Shown here: positions 44,308-53,377 of the stretch, piece after piece
Layout of the letters: each line of letters begins with the position of its first letter
How positions within the stretch are numbered: the first letter of the stretch is position 1
NCBI GenBank assembly: GCA_019112865.1
Contig: DXIN01000036.1
Location: 1 to 64,000, forward strand
DNA length: 64,000 nt
Reading direction: 5' to 3'
Origin: Candidatus Helicobacter avicola
Lineage (GTDB): Bacteria > Campylobacterota > Campylobacteria > Campylobacterales > Helicobacteraceae
Made by a program: the position numbers and the translations under genes
The notes under the pieces: model-generated
The model's input: the letters and a program-made list of their open reading frames with translations, nothing else
Told to the model about the DNA's origin: nothing
The model's database searches: none

Positions 44308-45324
44308 TCAGCTCGTGCGTTTGTTGAGATGCACAAGTTGAGGCAATTCCTCATCAATATATTCCTGCCCAAAAAACTCCTCAATACGCGCACGAGATTC
44401 TATTGGGTCACTCATCGTATTTACGATATTTCGAAACTCGCTTGCACCCGGATAGTTTTTGCTATAAGCGTGGAGATTTTTACGAAACATCACCACACCC
44501 CTTGCTCCATAAAATTCCACCATTTTGTCAAAATGTTCTAAAACCAAATCTTTACGCACAATAGGTGGAATCTCACTCCTATTGTGTCGAATCTGCCAAA
44601 AAATCCAAGGTGCCTTAATCGCTGCTCTGCCTATCATCACACCATTTGCCCCTGTCATCTCCAGCACTCTTTTGGCATCAGCAGCACTTGCGATTTCTCC
44701 ATTGGCAATAAGCGGTATCTTGATGCGTTGCTTGATAGCGGCAATACTCTCATAGTCAATTTTGTCTTTTTTATACCCATCACTACGCGTGCGTCCGTGT
44801 ATCACGACATAATCGACATTGCACTCATTGATGGCTGCAGCAATCTCTAGGGGGATTTTTTTATCAAAACCTAGGCGGAGTTTTAGACTGACATAGGGCT
44901 TGGTGCTAGTTTGTTTGATGAGGTTTGCGATTTTCACAAGAAGCGAGAGATCCTTTAACAAACCGCTACCATTTCCATGATTAGCGACTTTTGGTGCAGG
45001 GCAACCGCAGTTTAAATCGATGATATCTATGCCCTCTTGGGCATTTAGAATCTCCACTGCCAAACGCACGATTTCTGGTTTAGAGCCTGCTATTTGCACA
45101 GCATAGGGGGATTCTATGGGAGATTTTTCTAGCATCTTGAGTGTTTTTTTGTTCGCATACACGAGCGCATGCGAGCTAATCATCTCACTCACGGTAATAT
45201 CCACGCCAAACTTCTTCACCACACAGCGGAAAGGCAAATCCGTGTAACCTGCCAATGGAGCAAGCATAAGCAGATTCTCAAATACAATAGGTTTAGTTGC
45301 GTTGTTTGTAGTCAAGATAATCAA
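44308..45324 (-). CDS. dus: tRNA-dihydrouridine synthase (DusB-like)
   Basis: 338 residues. MLAPLAGYTDLPFR, DLNCGCPAPKVANHGNGSGLLKDL (catalytic Cys in NCGCP), VSLKLRLGF, VVIHGRTRSDGY and LIANGEIASAADAKRVLE form the FMN-binding barrel. The start is TTG behind AAAGGAATT, and the gene overlaps the end of nspC by 32 bp, so translation is coupled. It reduces specific uridines in tRNA D-loops. Confidence 0.92.
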   Translation of the reverse strand: MIILTTNNATKPIVFENLLMLAPLAGYTDLPFRCVVKKFGVDITVSEMISSHALVYANKKTLKMLEKSPIESPYAVQIAGSKPEIVRLAVEILNAQEGIDIIDLNCGCPAPKVANHGNGSGLLKDLSLLVKIANLIKQTSTKPYVSLKLRLGFDKKIPLEIAAAINECNVDYVVIHGRTRSDGYKKDKIDYESIAAIKQRIKIPLIANGEIASAADAKRVLEMTGANGVMIGRAAIKAPWIFWQIRHNRSEIPPIVRKDLVLEHFDKMVEFYGARGVVMFRKNLHAYSKNYPGASEFRNIVNTMSDPIESRARIEEFFGQEYIDEELPQLVHLNKRTS

Positions 45325-46504
45325 ATTCCTTTAGTTTTCGAAACTTACCATTTTCTATGACGCCAAGAGATGGGAGTGGCACGCCGTTGAAAGTGTTGTT
45401 TTTGACAATCGTGTAATGAAGCATATCCTCGAATATGACTTTATCCCCCACACACAAAGGTGTATCAAAGCTAAAATCCCCAATCACATCGCCTGCCAAA
45501 CAAGTAGGACCTCCAAAGCGATAGCGATATGCCCCCACATTCTCTCCCCTATCAGATTCTATAATGCCATTGCTCATCTTGCAAACACTCGGACGATACG
45601 GCATTTCAAGACAATCAGGCATATGCGCGCTTGCACTCACATCAAGAATTGCGATTTGGCTTTGGTTTTGCACAATATCTATAACATTGCCGATGAGAAA
45701 TCCCACCTGCCACCCCACTGCTTCGCCGGGCTCCAAAAACACCTCTACATCATAAGCCACCCTAAAGTCTCGCACAAGCTTTATGAGAAGTTCCACATCA
45801 TAATCTTTGCGCGTAATATGGTGTCCTCCACCGAAATTTACCCATTTTTTACCCTCAAGATATTGCCCAAAATACTTGATAAAATGAGGTAGGGTGCGCT
45901 GCAGAGCATCGGAATTTTGTTCGCAATGTGTGTGAAAGTGCAATCCCTCAATACCATCTAGTCCAAACTCTCGCACACCCTTTGCAAACTCACTAGGGAT
46001 AATGCCAAGCCGAGAGTTTGGCGCACATGGATTATAAATCTCGGGGGTAACCTCACTATAGAGAGGATTGACCCGAAGCCCTATGCTTATGTATTGTGCC
46101 GGATTAGTGGTATTGTGTGCCTCAATTATGGGCTTAAACTTCTGCCATTGTGCGAAAGAATTAAAAATAATATGTGTGGCATAGGATAGGAGCGAATCTA
46201 TTTCTTTATACGCGGGGCTAAATACACACACCTCTTTACCTTGCTCCCTCCCACCTACTTCTTCATAACCCAAACGCGCTTCATATAGCCCGCTTGCAGT
46301 GCTTCCACTCAATGCTTGGCGCACTTCCTCAAAACATCGCCAAAATGCGTAGCCTTTGAGCGCAAGGAGGATTTTGGCACCACTTTCGTGCTGCACAGAT
46401 TCTAAAAGATTGAGATTGGCGATAAGTTTATCACGCTCTAGCACATAGCAAGGCGTGTGCGTGATAGCTCGTAGAGAATCCAAGTCTCTAGTGGATTCTG
46501 TCAT
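45293..46504 (-). CDS. nspC: Carboxynorspermidine decarboxylase
   Basis: 403 residues from the ATG at 46502-46504. PLP-dependent fold III: THTPCYVLERDKLIANL, Schiff-base Lys in LLALKGYAFW, HTHCEQNSD, GGGHHITRKDYD, EPGEAVGWQVG and PSVCKMSNG... then GPTCLAGDVIGDF, all NspC signatures. It makes spermidine or norspermidine by the carboxy route used in Campylobacterota instead of SpeE. No obvious ribosome site in front of the ATG; a GTG three codons upstream is the alternative. Confidence 0.92.
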   Translation of the reverse strand: MTESTRDLDSLRAITHTPCYVLERDKLIANLNLLESVQHESGAKILLALKGYAFWRCFEEVRQALSGSTASGLYEARLGYEEVGGREQGKEVCVFSPAYKEIDSLLSYATHIIFNSFAQWQKFKPIIEAHNTTNPAQYISIGLRVNPLYSEVTPEIYNPCAPNSRLGIIPSEFAKGVREFGLDGIEGLHFHTHCEQNSDALQRTLPHFIKYFGQYLEGKKWVNFGGGHHITRKDYDVELLIKLVRDFRVAYDVEVFLEPGEAVGWQVGFLIGNVIDIVQNQSQIAILDVSASAHMPDCLEMPYRPSVCKMSNGIIESDRGENVGAYRYRFGGPTCLAGDVIGDFSFDTPLCVGDKVIFEDMLHYTIVKNNTFNGVPLPSLGVIENGKFRKLKEFDYLDYKQRN

Positions 46505-46531
46505 TGCAAACACACATAGACAAACGAAGTG

Positions 46532-47494
46532 CTATCGAAGCATAAGTTGCTTGACAGCTGCCTCTATCTGCACAGGATTTGATTTGGAGATAAATTCATC
46601 AGCATTGAGACTACGCGCCATATCTTCATTGCTACTACCACTCATAGAAGAATTCACAACAATCGGAATATGTGCGGTAGTAGCATTTGCTTTAACTTGC
46701 TTAATTACCTCAAAACCGCTAACTTCTGGCATTTCCAAGTCTGTAATAATCATTCCTATGCTATTAATATCTGTCGTTGGTGCAAAAAGATAATCAAGGA
46801 GCTTGCGTCCATTCACAAAGTCATAATGCACCACACCTATACGATTTAAAATCACTTGCATTGTGCGCAAAACACTTGGGCTATCGTCTGCAAGCAAGAT
46901 TGATTTGGTCGCTTGGACTTGAGAAACTTTTTTCATCTCATCTTCTTTTTCTTTTTCTATCCACGGGAATACATCAGTAAGCATCTTCTCAATATCTACT
47001 ACTTGCACCAAACGTCCATCAAAATATCGCGTGCGACTTACCAGTTTGCCATTTTGTCCATTACCACCCACACCCGCGCTCTGCTCAATCTCCGTCCATT
47101 TTTTGTTTAGGATTCTATCTGCTTCGTAGATTCTCACACCTATGGTCCATCGTGAAAATTCACAAATCATAATGATGTCATCTTCGCCTTTGTTGCGCTT
47201 GATAGAATGCGGACGCAAATCCCTGCTCCTTTGTCGTGGGTCATAATAAAACCATTTCTTCATATCAATGAGCGGAATAGTAAGATCACGAATGGTGATA
47301 AGCCCTTCTACAAGAGTGCTTGGCTCATGACTTACAATCGTAAGCGCACCATTATATTTGATTACTTCGCGAATCTTAAAGACATTAACCGCATAAAGAT
47401 CCCTGTCTTTTTCCAAGCGAAAACACAAAAGCTGCAACTCATTATTCTTGTGTAGGCTGGTTACCTGGTCAATCTTAGACATACTAGCAGACAT
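46532..47494 (-). CDS. cheV: Chemotaxis coupling protein CheV (CheW-receiver fusion)
   Basis: 320 residues. N-terminal CheW-like domain (LQLLCFRLEKDRDLYAVNVFKIREVI, GLITIRDLTIPLIDM, ICEFSRWTIGVRIYEADRIL) and C-terminal receiver domain (SILLADDSPSVLRTMQ, phosphoacceptor Asp in MIITDLEMPEVSG, Lys in EFISKSNP). Couples receptors to CheA with phosphorylation-dependent tuning. Helicobacter usually has several CheV proteins. A -10-like TACAAT lies upstream. Confidence 0.94.
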   Translation of the reverse strand: MSASMSKIDQVTSLHKNNELQLLCFRLEKDRDLYAVNVFKIREVIKYNGALTIVSHEPSTLVEGLITIRDLTIPLIDMKKWFYYDPRQRSRDLRPHSIKRNKGEDDIIMICEFSRWTIGVRIYEADRILNKKWTEIEQSAGVGGNGQNGKLVSRTRYFDGRLVQVVDIEKMLTDVFPWIEKEKEDEMKKVSQVQATKSILLADDSPSVLRTMQVILNRIGVVHYDFVNGRKLLDYLFAPTTDINSIGMIITDLEMPEVSGFEVIKQVKANATTAHIPIVVNSSMSGSSNEDMARSLNADEFISKSNPVQIEAAVKQLMLR

Positions 47495-47528
47495 ACTTTT
47501 AGTGCCCCTTTCTCTAAAAAGTTACCAC

Positions 47529-47534
47529 ATTGTA
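47529..47534 (-). promoter_or_regulatory. Candidate -10 element (TACAAT) for cheV
   Basis: TACAAT on the minus strand, preceded by TGC (ATGCTACAAT, extended -10-like), 34 bp before the cheV start. No -35 consensus is seen. The TPR gene upstream stops only 28 bp away on the same strand? No: that gene lies downstream in coordinates and is transcribed away after cheV, so cheV needs its own or a readthrough promoter. Confidence 0.35.
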
Positions 47535-47561
47535 GCATAACATCGGCAAAAAATCACTTAT

Positions 47562-48827
47562 TTACTGACATAAATCAAGTGATCTAGCGTGCTTTACCAA
47601 CTCCTCATCATTAGGAATACTCTCCTTTGGAATCTTCGCAAACACTTCCTTTGCTTTTTTGCAATATTTTTTCTTATAATATCCCCATGCTAGAGAATCC
47701 AAATACGCCACATCATTTGGTGCAATCTCTAGGGCTTTTTTGACATACGCAATGCCCTGCTCTATATCCAAGTCCAAGTCAATAAGCAAAAATCCCGTAA
47801 AGTTATAAAACAATCCGAGATTCTCTTTCTGCAGGCTATCTGGCACACCATCTTTTTGGATAAGCTCAATAGCCTTCTGCATATCTTGTAATACAGGCAG
47901 CACTTCTTTGGGATTGGTTTTGTTTGGTAGAGTTTCAAATCTATAAAGCTGTGCAAACCCCAAATACATAGCTTCCTTAGAGTTTTTATAGACATCTAAA
48001 GCTGTTTTATAAGCATTGCTATAATCTTTGGTTTCTGCATAGAGATTAAACAATAACTTTGGATCAAAGGGATAGCGCGAAGCAATTTTTAACGCCTCGC
48101 TATACTTCTTGCGCAGCGAGTAGATATAGATAAGATTCTGGGCATTGGCGATCGTAGGCTCCTCATTATAACGCTTTTTAAAGAGCGATTCGAGTTTATC
48201 GCCTTGCATAGCCTTGGCATATATTTGTATCGCCATAGCACACAAATCTCCCTCGCACACATTATTTTGTAAATATGAATCTAATAATTCTACGCTTTTT
48301 TGGTATTGCTGTGTTTGCCCATACAAAATTACAAGTTTTTGCAATGCTTCTGGTGCCTGGGTTTGTTCATAAAGGCTCTCAAACTCCCCAATCGCCTTAG
48401 GCAAATCACCAAGGCTCGCATAAATCACACCCAAAATATTATGTATCATTGGTGTATCCTCTTGTCTAGCTATCGCTTGTGCTATGGGTAAAGCCTCGGT
48501 TGGATTATTGGTCTTAATATACACATCAAGGAGGGCTTTATCAATCTCTAAATCTCCCTCTTTTGCCTTTTGTTTGTAATCTCGAATATAGCTCAATACG
48601 ATATTGGGTTGCTCAAAACGCGTTGAGAGCAAAATGCTTTCTTTGAGATATTCAAGTTTTTTGGTCTCATCATAAAGCACGAGGTAGGTATCACGCGCTT
48701 CTTGCACTTTGCCTTGGTCTTGCAAATCTAGGGCTCTAAACATATATTCTTCCTCATCAAACGCCCCAAAAACAACATTTACAACAAGCAATATACTAAA
48801 GAGGATTTTATAGATGTTAAGATTCAA
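47562..48827 (-). CDS. Exported tetratricopeptide-repeat protein
   Basis: 421 residues. Signal peptide (MNLNIYKILFSILLVVNVVFGAF) and then helical TPR-like repeats throughout, for instance FRALDLQDQGKVQEARDTYL, ILGVIYASLGDLPKAIGEFE, and near the end GIAYVKKALEIAPNDVAYLDSLAWGYYKKK. Probably periplasmic scaffold. A CEGDLCAM pair of Cys mid-protein and two more near the C-terminus could form disulfides. It starts inside the end of the YkgJ-family gene (11-bp overlap), so the two are co-expressed. Function unknown. Confidence 0.75.
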   Translation of the reverse strand: MNLNIYKILFSILLVVNVVFGAFDEEEYMFRALDLQDQGKVQEARDTYLVLYDETKKLEYLKESILLSTRFEQPNIVLSYIRDYKQKAKEGDLEIDKALLDVYIKTNNPTEALPIAQAIARQEDTPMIHNILGVIYASLGDLPKAIGEFESLYEQTQAPEALQKLVILYGQTQQYQKSVELLDSYLQNNVCEGDLCAMAIQIYAKAMQGDKLESLFKKRYNEEPTIANAQNLIYIYSLRKKYSEALKIASRYPFDPKLLFNLYAETKDYSNAYKTALDVYKNSKEAMYLGFAQLYRFETLPNKTNPKEVLPVLQDMQKAIELIQKDGVPDSLQKENLGLFYNFTGFLLIDLDLDIEQGIAYVKKALEIAPNDVAYLDSLAWGYYKKKYCKKAKEVFAKIPKESIPNDEELVKHARSLDLCQ

Positions 48828-49209
48828 ATTGCACCCCTATACATTCATTTTGTAAAGCTCTACATTCCTCTAATGTGAGATTCTCCCTCTTGTATCCCTC
48901 CCAGAATGGAAAATCTCTGCACTGCCTAGGGCGGTGAGCATAGATGCCACATTTTCCTTCATTATAAAACACACATGCCAACCCATCATCACAAGGTTTT
49001 TCGACAAAAGAATACCTGTATCCTACCTTGCGCACAAAACTCCCTGTAAATTCTTCAAATTCCATATCAAGCATTTTGGCTATTTCAAGCATTTCATAAG
49101 CACTTACAAAAACATATCCTTCCTTACCTGTGCAGCACTTACCACCGCACATCTCACACTTGTCGGTATCAAAATAAAATCCAAAACCATCTTTTCTAAC
49201 GATACTCAT
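48817..49209 (-). CDS. YkgJ-family cysteine-cluster protein
   Basis: 130 residues. CEMCGGKCCTG, CVFYNEGKCGIYAHRPRQCRDFPF and CRALQNECIG give the CxxCxxxCC...C...C...C pattern of the YkgJ/Fe-S or zinc cluster family. Such proteins are small, cytoplasmic and of unknown function, sometimes linked to metalloprotein maturation or flagellar glycan genes. It overlaps the periplasmic-binding-like gene upstream by about 14 bp. Confidence 0.85.
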   Translation of the reverse strand: MSIVRKDGFGFYFDTDKCEMCGGKCCTGKEGYVFVSAYEMLEIAKMLDMEFEEFTGSFVRKVGYRYSFVEKPCDDGLACVFYNEGKCGIYAHRPRQCRDFPFWEGYKRENLTLEECRALQNECIGVQFES

Positions 49210-50410
49210 CAAAACTCTTTCCAGAAAACTTATAAATCTTGTTTATGTAATTTACCTGATTATCCAGAAATCTTTCACTAAAAAATCGCTCCTGTTCGGA
49301 TAGTTGGGCGCCGAGCAAAAGCTCTACGCCTATGGCAGTCGAATAACTTACCCAATTATACTTTAAATCCCTCCCTAAAAGTGAAGCATATTCCAAAAGC
49401 CGAGGATTAATGCCTGAAATGACATTGACGACATATAACTCCTCCCTGCCACTATATTGCACAGAATTTAGCAATGCCGAATCATAATTAACCTGTGTAG
49501 AAAACATCTTTTTTGGTTTTGCATCGCCAATGAGCATTTGCGAAAGGATAAGTCCAGTGCGTGCTCCAGAGGTATTAAACACCACAACATTAGAGCGAAT
49601 ATATGATTTTTGTTGTCCCATCACGGAGCTAAAACGTTTAGCGGTTGTAGAATCTACGCTCTGCTCATACACAATCTTTGCATTTTTGGAACGCAAAAGC
49701 GAGCCTAGATATTGTCCCATTGGAGAATTATCATTATAAGCGACTACCTTTTCTCCCTGCGCAAGATTAGCAATAAGCTCAATCTGGCTCTCATAATCCA
49801 CACCACCAAAATAAAGATTCTTTGGAATTTTTGCACTACCTACTTGGTGGATATTGATTGTAGGCAAATACACTGGCACACTGATTTTTATATTGTTTGC
49901 AAGCTCCCTCGCACCCTTGGTAGTAAATATCCCAATCACAAAATCACTTTGTGCATCTATGGCGCGCTGGTATGCTTGTTGTATCGCTTGTGTGTCTTCT
50001 GTATCAGTATTAAACACCTCAAAGCTAAAATCCGCACCTCGTGTCATAAGATAGGATAGAATTATATCAATACTTTCGCTAAAATACCGCCCAATGACCT
50101 TTTTTGGCATTAACAAAGCAAGTTTGACTTTAGCCATATTGCCATTTGATGCGTTAGGAATATCAAGTATTGCGAGTTCTTGCAGAGCCAAGGTGAGTTT
50201 AGCACGCAATTCAGGATCTTGCTCATCTTGGAATCTCCCTATGAAAGAAAAATACAATCCCTCTTCATAGAGCTTATTAAGACATCGTTTGTCGCATGAA
50301 CCTGCCTCAAGATTAATAATCTCTTGTTTGGGGAGGGGCAAAGGCGAGATAATATAGCTTTTTGCCCACAATCCCATACACAACAAACAACCTACGACAA
50401 AAATCCTCAT
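49196..50410 (-). CDS. Periplasmic-binding-protein-like protein
   Basis: 404 residues with a signal peptide (MRIFVVGCLLCMGLWAKS). KVKLALLMPKKVIGRY, QSDFVIGIFTTKGAREL, VPVYLPTINIH, EKVVAYNDNSPMGQYLGSLL and VVVFNTSGARTGLILSQM follow the two-lobed Peripla_BP_6/LppC-like fold, although the sequence is far from classical amino-acid binding proteins. No permease genes are nearby, so it may be a structural or sensory member. CDKRC near the N-terminus could form a disulfide. Overlaps the glycosylase gene by 4 bp. Confidence 0.65.
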   Translation of the reverse strand: MRIFVVGCLLCMGLWAKSYIISPLPLPKQEIINLEAGSCDKRCLNKLYEEGLYFSFIGRFQDEQDPELRAKLTLALQELAILDIPNASNGNMAKVKLALLMPKKVIGRYFSESIDIILSYLMTRGADFSFEVFNTDTEDTQAIQQAYQRAIDAQSDFVIGIFTTKGARELANNIKISVPVYLPTINIHQVGSAKIPKNLYFGGVDYESQIELIANLAQGEKVVAYNDNSPMGQYLGSLLRSKNAKIVYEQSVDSTTAKRFSSVMGQQKSYIRSNVVVFNTSGARTGLILSQMLIGDAKPKKMFSTQVNYDSALLNSVQYSGREELYVVNVISGINPRLLEYASLLGRDLKYNWVSYSTAIGVELLLGAQLSEQERFFSERFLDNQVNYINKIYKFSGKSFDEYR

Positions 50411-51120
50411 AGCACTCCCTTAGCTACCAAAAGATGTTGCATAACCTGTGGTTTGAGTGAGGGGTTACGCATAATCTCACCCAATGAATGAGTAAGCAAA
50501 AATGAGCGGTTATTATGCCATAAAATTCTACCATAATCCCTAAAATCCTTCACGCCCTCCAAGCTTTGTCCCAATAAATATTGTGCGCACTCATGCCCAA
50601 AAAGCACAATAATTTTTGGCATAATCTGTTCTAGCTGGGTATGCAAAAAGCCTATGCACGCTGAAATCTCATCAATATGTGGCGTGGATTCTATGGGGCA
50701 TTTCACTAATGAGAGGATTGAGCAGGATTCAAAAGAAAGTTTAAATACATTAGCAATCATATTTTGGAGCATTGTTGCGCTTTTGTTAGCAACAAACTCG
50801 GGCTTGTTGTGCTTGGATTCTGCGAGGGGATTTTGTGTGATAAAACACACGAGACTTTGTGGATTCACAAAGCCACTAATTCTCTTTGGTGTGAGCTTGG
50901 AGCGAGAGCATAAGCTACAAGAAGCAATCATAGAATCTAAATCATTATGATTGACACCACCCATTGCCTTAAACACCGAGTTTTTGCCCTGCAACGCACT
51001 CCCTTGAAGCTGTGTGAATCTCTCTCCACACATTTGCTTAAGATACAATCGCTTCAGAGCCAAAAGTTGCCAGATTTTTGCAGGCATCATAATCCTTTGG
51101 GAACAAAATTTTGTGTCCAT
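50407..51120 (-). CDS. Uracil-DNA glycosylase-superfamily protein
   Basis: 237 residues. CSLCSRSK (CxxC) and LVKCPIEST mark family 4-type iron-sulfur UDGs; VCFITQNPLAE replaces the usual GEAPG motif, and HSLGEIMRNPSLKPQV matches the terminal HPSxLLRN motif with Ser for Pro. The changes in the first motif (FITQNP for VGEAPG) suggest altered or lost activity. A later ATG (51090) is possible. Divergent from pycB with a 128-bp gap. Confidence 0.75.
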   Translation of the reverse strand: MDTKFCSQRIMMPAKIWQLLALKRLYLKQMCGERFTQLQGSALQGKNSVFKAMGGVNHNDLDSMIASCSLCSRSKLTPKRISGFVNPQSLVCFITQNPLAESKHNKPEFVANKSATMLQNMIANVFKLSFESCSILSLVKCPIESTPHIDEISACIGFLHTQLEQIMPKIIVLFGHECAQYLLGQSLEGVKDFRDYGRILWHNNRSFLLTHSLGEIMRNPSLKPQVMQHLLVAKGVL

Positions 51121-51209
51121 TATATTGTAAGTTTGTATAAAATCTACTATTTGACTTAGGATTGTGTGGGAGGTTTGCCAAGATTTATAGATTTTTTATA
51201 AAAACTCCT

Positions 51210-51215
51210 TATAAT
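51210..51215 (+). promoter_or_regulatory. -10 element (TATAAT) of pycB
   Basis: Exact TATAAT, 33 bp before the pycB start codon, in AT-rich sequence; no -35 consensus. This is the expected form for Campylobacterota housekeeping promoters. Confidence 0.6.
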
Positions 51216-51248
51216 GATTTGTAGAATACACAATGAAAGGTGGGATTT

Positions 51249-53048
51249 ATGGTAAAGATTACAGAAAATTCCTTACGAGATGGACATCAATCACTGCTTG
51301 CTACAAGAATGCGCACAGAGGATATGGTAGAGGCTGCGAGACTTTTTGAAAAAGTGGGGTTTTATAGCGTGGAAGTATGGGGTGGAGCGACCTATGATGC
51401 GTGTCTGCGCTATGCTAAAGAAGATCCTTTTGAACGATTAGCTATTTTTAAAGACATCTTTAAAACTACGCCCCTACAAATGCTTTTGCGCGGACAGAAT
51501 CTCATCGGTTATCGCCACTATGCCGATGATGTAGTGCGTGAGTTTATCACGCTTAGCGCGCAAGCGGGTATGGATATTTTTAGAATCTTTGATGCGTTTA
51601 ATGACGCGCGCAATCTCAAGACAAGCATAGAATCTGTCAAAAAAAATGGCAAACACGCTCAAGGTGCGATTTGCTACACGACCTCCCCAGTGCATACCAC
51701 ACAGGGTTTTGTAACATATGCCAAAGAGTTAGTAAAAATGGGTTGTGATTCTATTGCTATCAAAGATATGGCAGGGCTTATCACACCTTTTAAAGCCTAT
51801 GAGCTTGTCAAAGCCCTCAAGGAAGAGGTGGGTGTCAGTCTTAGCTTTCACACGCATTCTACTGCAGGATTTGCCTTTGGTGCGCATTTAAAGGCATTAG
51901 AAGCCGGTGCTGATGTGCTAGATCTCGCTAATGCCGCACTTGCAGAGGGCACAAGCCACCCTTGCACGCAGTCTATGGTAGCCACGCTTAAGGGCACGCC
52001 TTATGATAGCGGATTGGATCTCGCACCTATGGAAGAGGCTAGCGAGATATTGCGCCGCAACCGCCGCAAATACGCGAAGTTTGAATCTGTGTATAACCAA
52101 ATCGACACGCGCGTATTGCTTTCACAAATCCCTGGTGGTATGATTTCTAATATGGCAAACCAACTTAAAGAACAAAATGCGCTTGATAGAATGGACGAAG
52201 TGATGAGGGAAATTCCAAAGGTGCGTGAGGATTTTGGGTTTGTCCCGCTTGTAACGCCTTCTAGTCAGATTGTGGGGACACAGGCAGTGCTAAATGTGCT
52301 TATAGGTGAGCGATACAAAACAATCACGACTGAAACGCGAAATATCGTAAAGGGGCTTTATGGCAAAACTCCTGCGCCTATCTCAAAGGAGCTTATCACA
52401 AAAGTATTGGGTAATGCTAAGCCTGTTGATGTGCGCCCTGCGGATTTGCTAGCTCCCGAGCTAGAGCAGGCACGCGCAGAATCTAAAGACTTTGCCAAAA
52501 GCCCTACTGATGTGATTTCGTATGCAATCTTTGGCAATATCGCCAAAATTTACTTGCAAGAGCGCAATCAAAACAATCTCCAACCAGAAGTGCTAGAAAA
52601 CTTCGAAGATAGGGGTGTAGATAAGCTTCCTAAAGAGTTTGCAATCACCGTCAATGGAGAGCAATACATCATCAAAATTGAGGGGAGTGGAGAGAAAAAC
52701 GAGGGTGTGCGTCCATTTTTTATGCGAATTGACGGGGAGCTTAGGGAAGTGTATGTCGAGAATCTTAACGATGCGGGTGCTAAAGATTCACAAGAGCACA
52801 AGGCTGCACGCACTGGATTGCCACAAGCCACAGGTGTGGGACATGCACAAAGCCCTATGCCTGGCACACTTACCAAAATCAAAGTCAAGCAAGGCGATAG
52901 TGTGAAGGTCGGCGATACGCTTGCTATCGTAGAGGCGATGAAAATGGAAAACGAAGTGCTTGCTGCCGTAGATGGTGTAGTCAAAGAAATCTATGCCACC
53001 GAGGGTATGCAGGTAGGCACAGGCGTGGCGATTATGTTTATAGGCTAA
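51249..53048 (+). CDS. pycB: Pyruvate carboxylase subunit B / oxaloacetate decarboxylase alpha-type
   Basis: 599 residues from the ATG at 51249 (AAAGGTGGG upstream); an upstream GTG would bury the ribosome site. Carboxyltransferase barrel: TENSLRDGHQSLLATRMR, EVWGGATYDACLRY, DMAGLITPFKAYELV, SFHTHSTAGFA and QIPGGMISNM. The C-terminal biotinyl domain has EAMKMENEV with the biotin Lys. The biotin carboxylase partner (pycA) is not in the window; in Campylobacter it is also unlinked. It refills oxaloacetate from pyruvate. Followed 12 bp later by a DUF3343 gene. Confidence 0.9.
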   Translation: MVKITENSLRDGHQSLLATRMRTEDMVEAARLFEKVGFYSVEVWGGATYDACLRYAKEDPFERLAIFKDIFKTTPLQMLLRGQNLIGYRHYADDVVREFITLSAQAGMDIFRIFDAFNDARNLKTSIESVKKNGKHAQGAICYTTSPVHTTQGFVTYAKELVKMGCDSIAIKDMAGLITPFKAYELVKALKEEVGVSLSFHTHSTAGFAFGAHLKALEAGADVLDLANAALAEGTSHPCTQSMVATLKGTPYDSGLDLAPMEEASEILRRNRRKYAKFESVYNQIDTRVLLSQIPGGMISNMANQLKEQNALDRMDEVMREIPKVREDFGFVPLVTPSSQIVGTQAVLNVLIGERYKTITTETRNIVKGLYGKTPAPISKELITKVLGNAKPVDVRPADLLAPELEQARAESKDFAKSPTDVISYAIFGNIAKIYLQERNQNNLQPEVLENFEDRGVDKLPKEFAITVNGEQYIIKIEGSGEKNEGVRPFFMRIDGELREVYVENLNDAGAKDSQEHKAARTGLPQATGVGHAQSPMPGTLTKIKVKQGDSVKVGDTLAIVEAMKMENEVLAAVDGVVKEIYATEGMQVGTGVAIMFIG

Positions 53049-53060
53049 TGCTTTAAAATA

Positions 53061-53360
53061 ATGGTATTTCGTGGATATTGCATTTTTCAAAGCACGAGTG
53101 AGGCGTTTGAGGTCGGGAGGATTTTGGGTAGTCCAAGTTTTAGAGAGTTTGGGCTAGTTTTTGAGCATTGTCCCGCACCGCGCGAGTATTCCACAGACTG
53201 CACATTGGCACTCTATTTTGAAAGCATAGGTGAGGACTACACACCCACAGAGATACACTCCCTCTCTACACGTCTAGATTCACAACTAAAAGCAAAAGGT
53301 TGCACATTTAAACTCGTGTGTTTAGATAAAAATGAGAATCTAGCTAAGTGCAAGGATTAG
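53061..53360 (+). CDS. DUF3343 (putative Se/S carrier-like) protein
   Basis: 99 residues. RGYCIFQSTSEAFEVGRIL, then VFEHCPAPREYSTDCTLALYFES resembles the DUF3343 motif with PxPREIS-x-DCG, here DCT. The family contains proteins linked to sulfur or selenium transfer. A Cys follows near the C-terminus. Just after pycB on the same strand and probably co-transcribed; ends 17 bp before the convergent efflux operon. Confidence 0.65.
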   Translation: MVFRGYCIFQSTSEAFEVGRILGSPSFREFGLVFEHCPAPREYSTDCTLALYFESIGEDYTPTEIHSLSTRLDSQLKAKGCTFKLVCLDKNENLAKCKD

Positions 53361-53377
53361 CACCATTACCAAAATCT

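Noticed and set aside
47495-47523. Hairpin covering the cheV ribosome site as a riboswitch-like control
   Set aside because: The stem is short, AT-only and mismatched, so it is unlikely to be stable.
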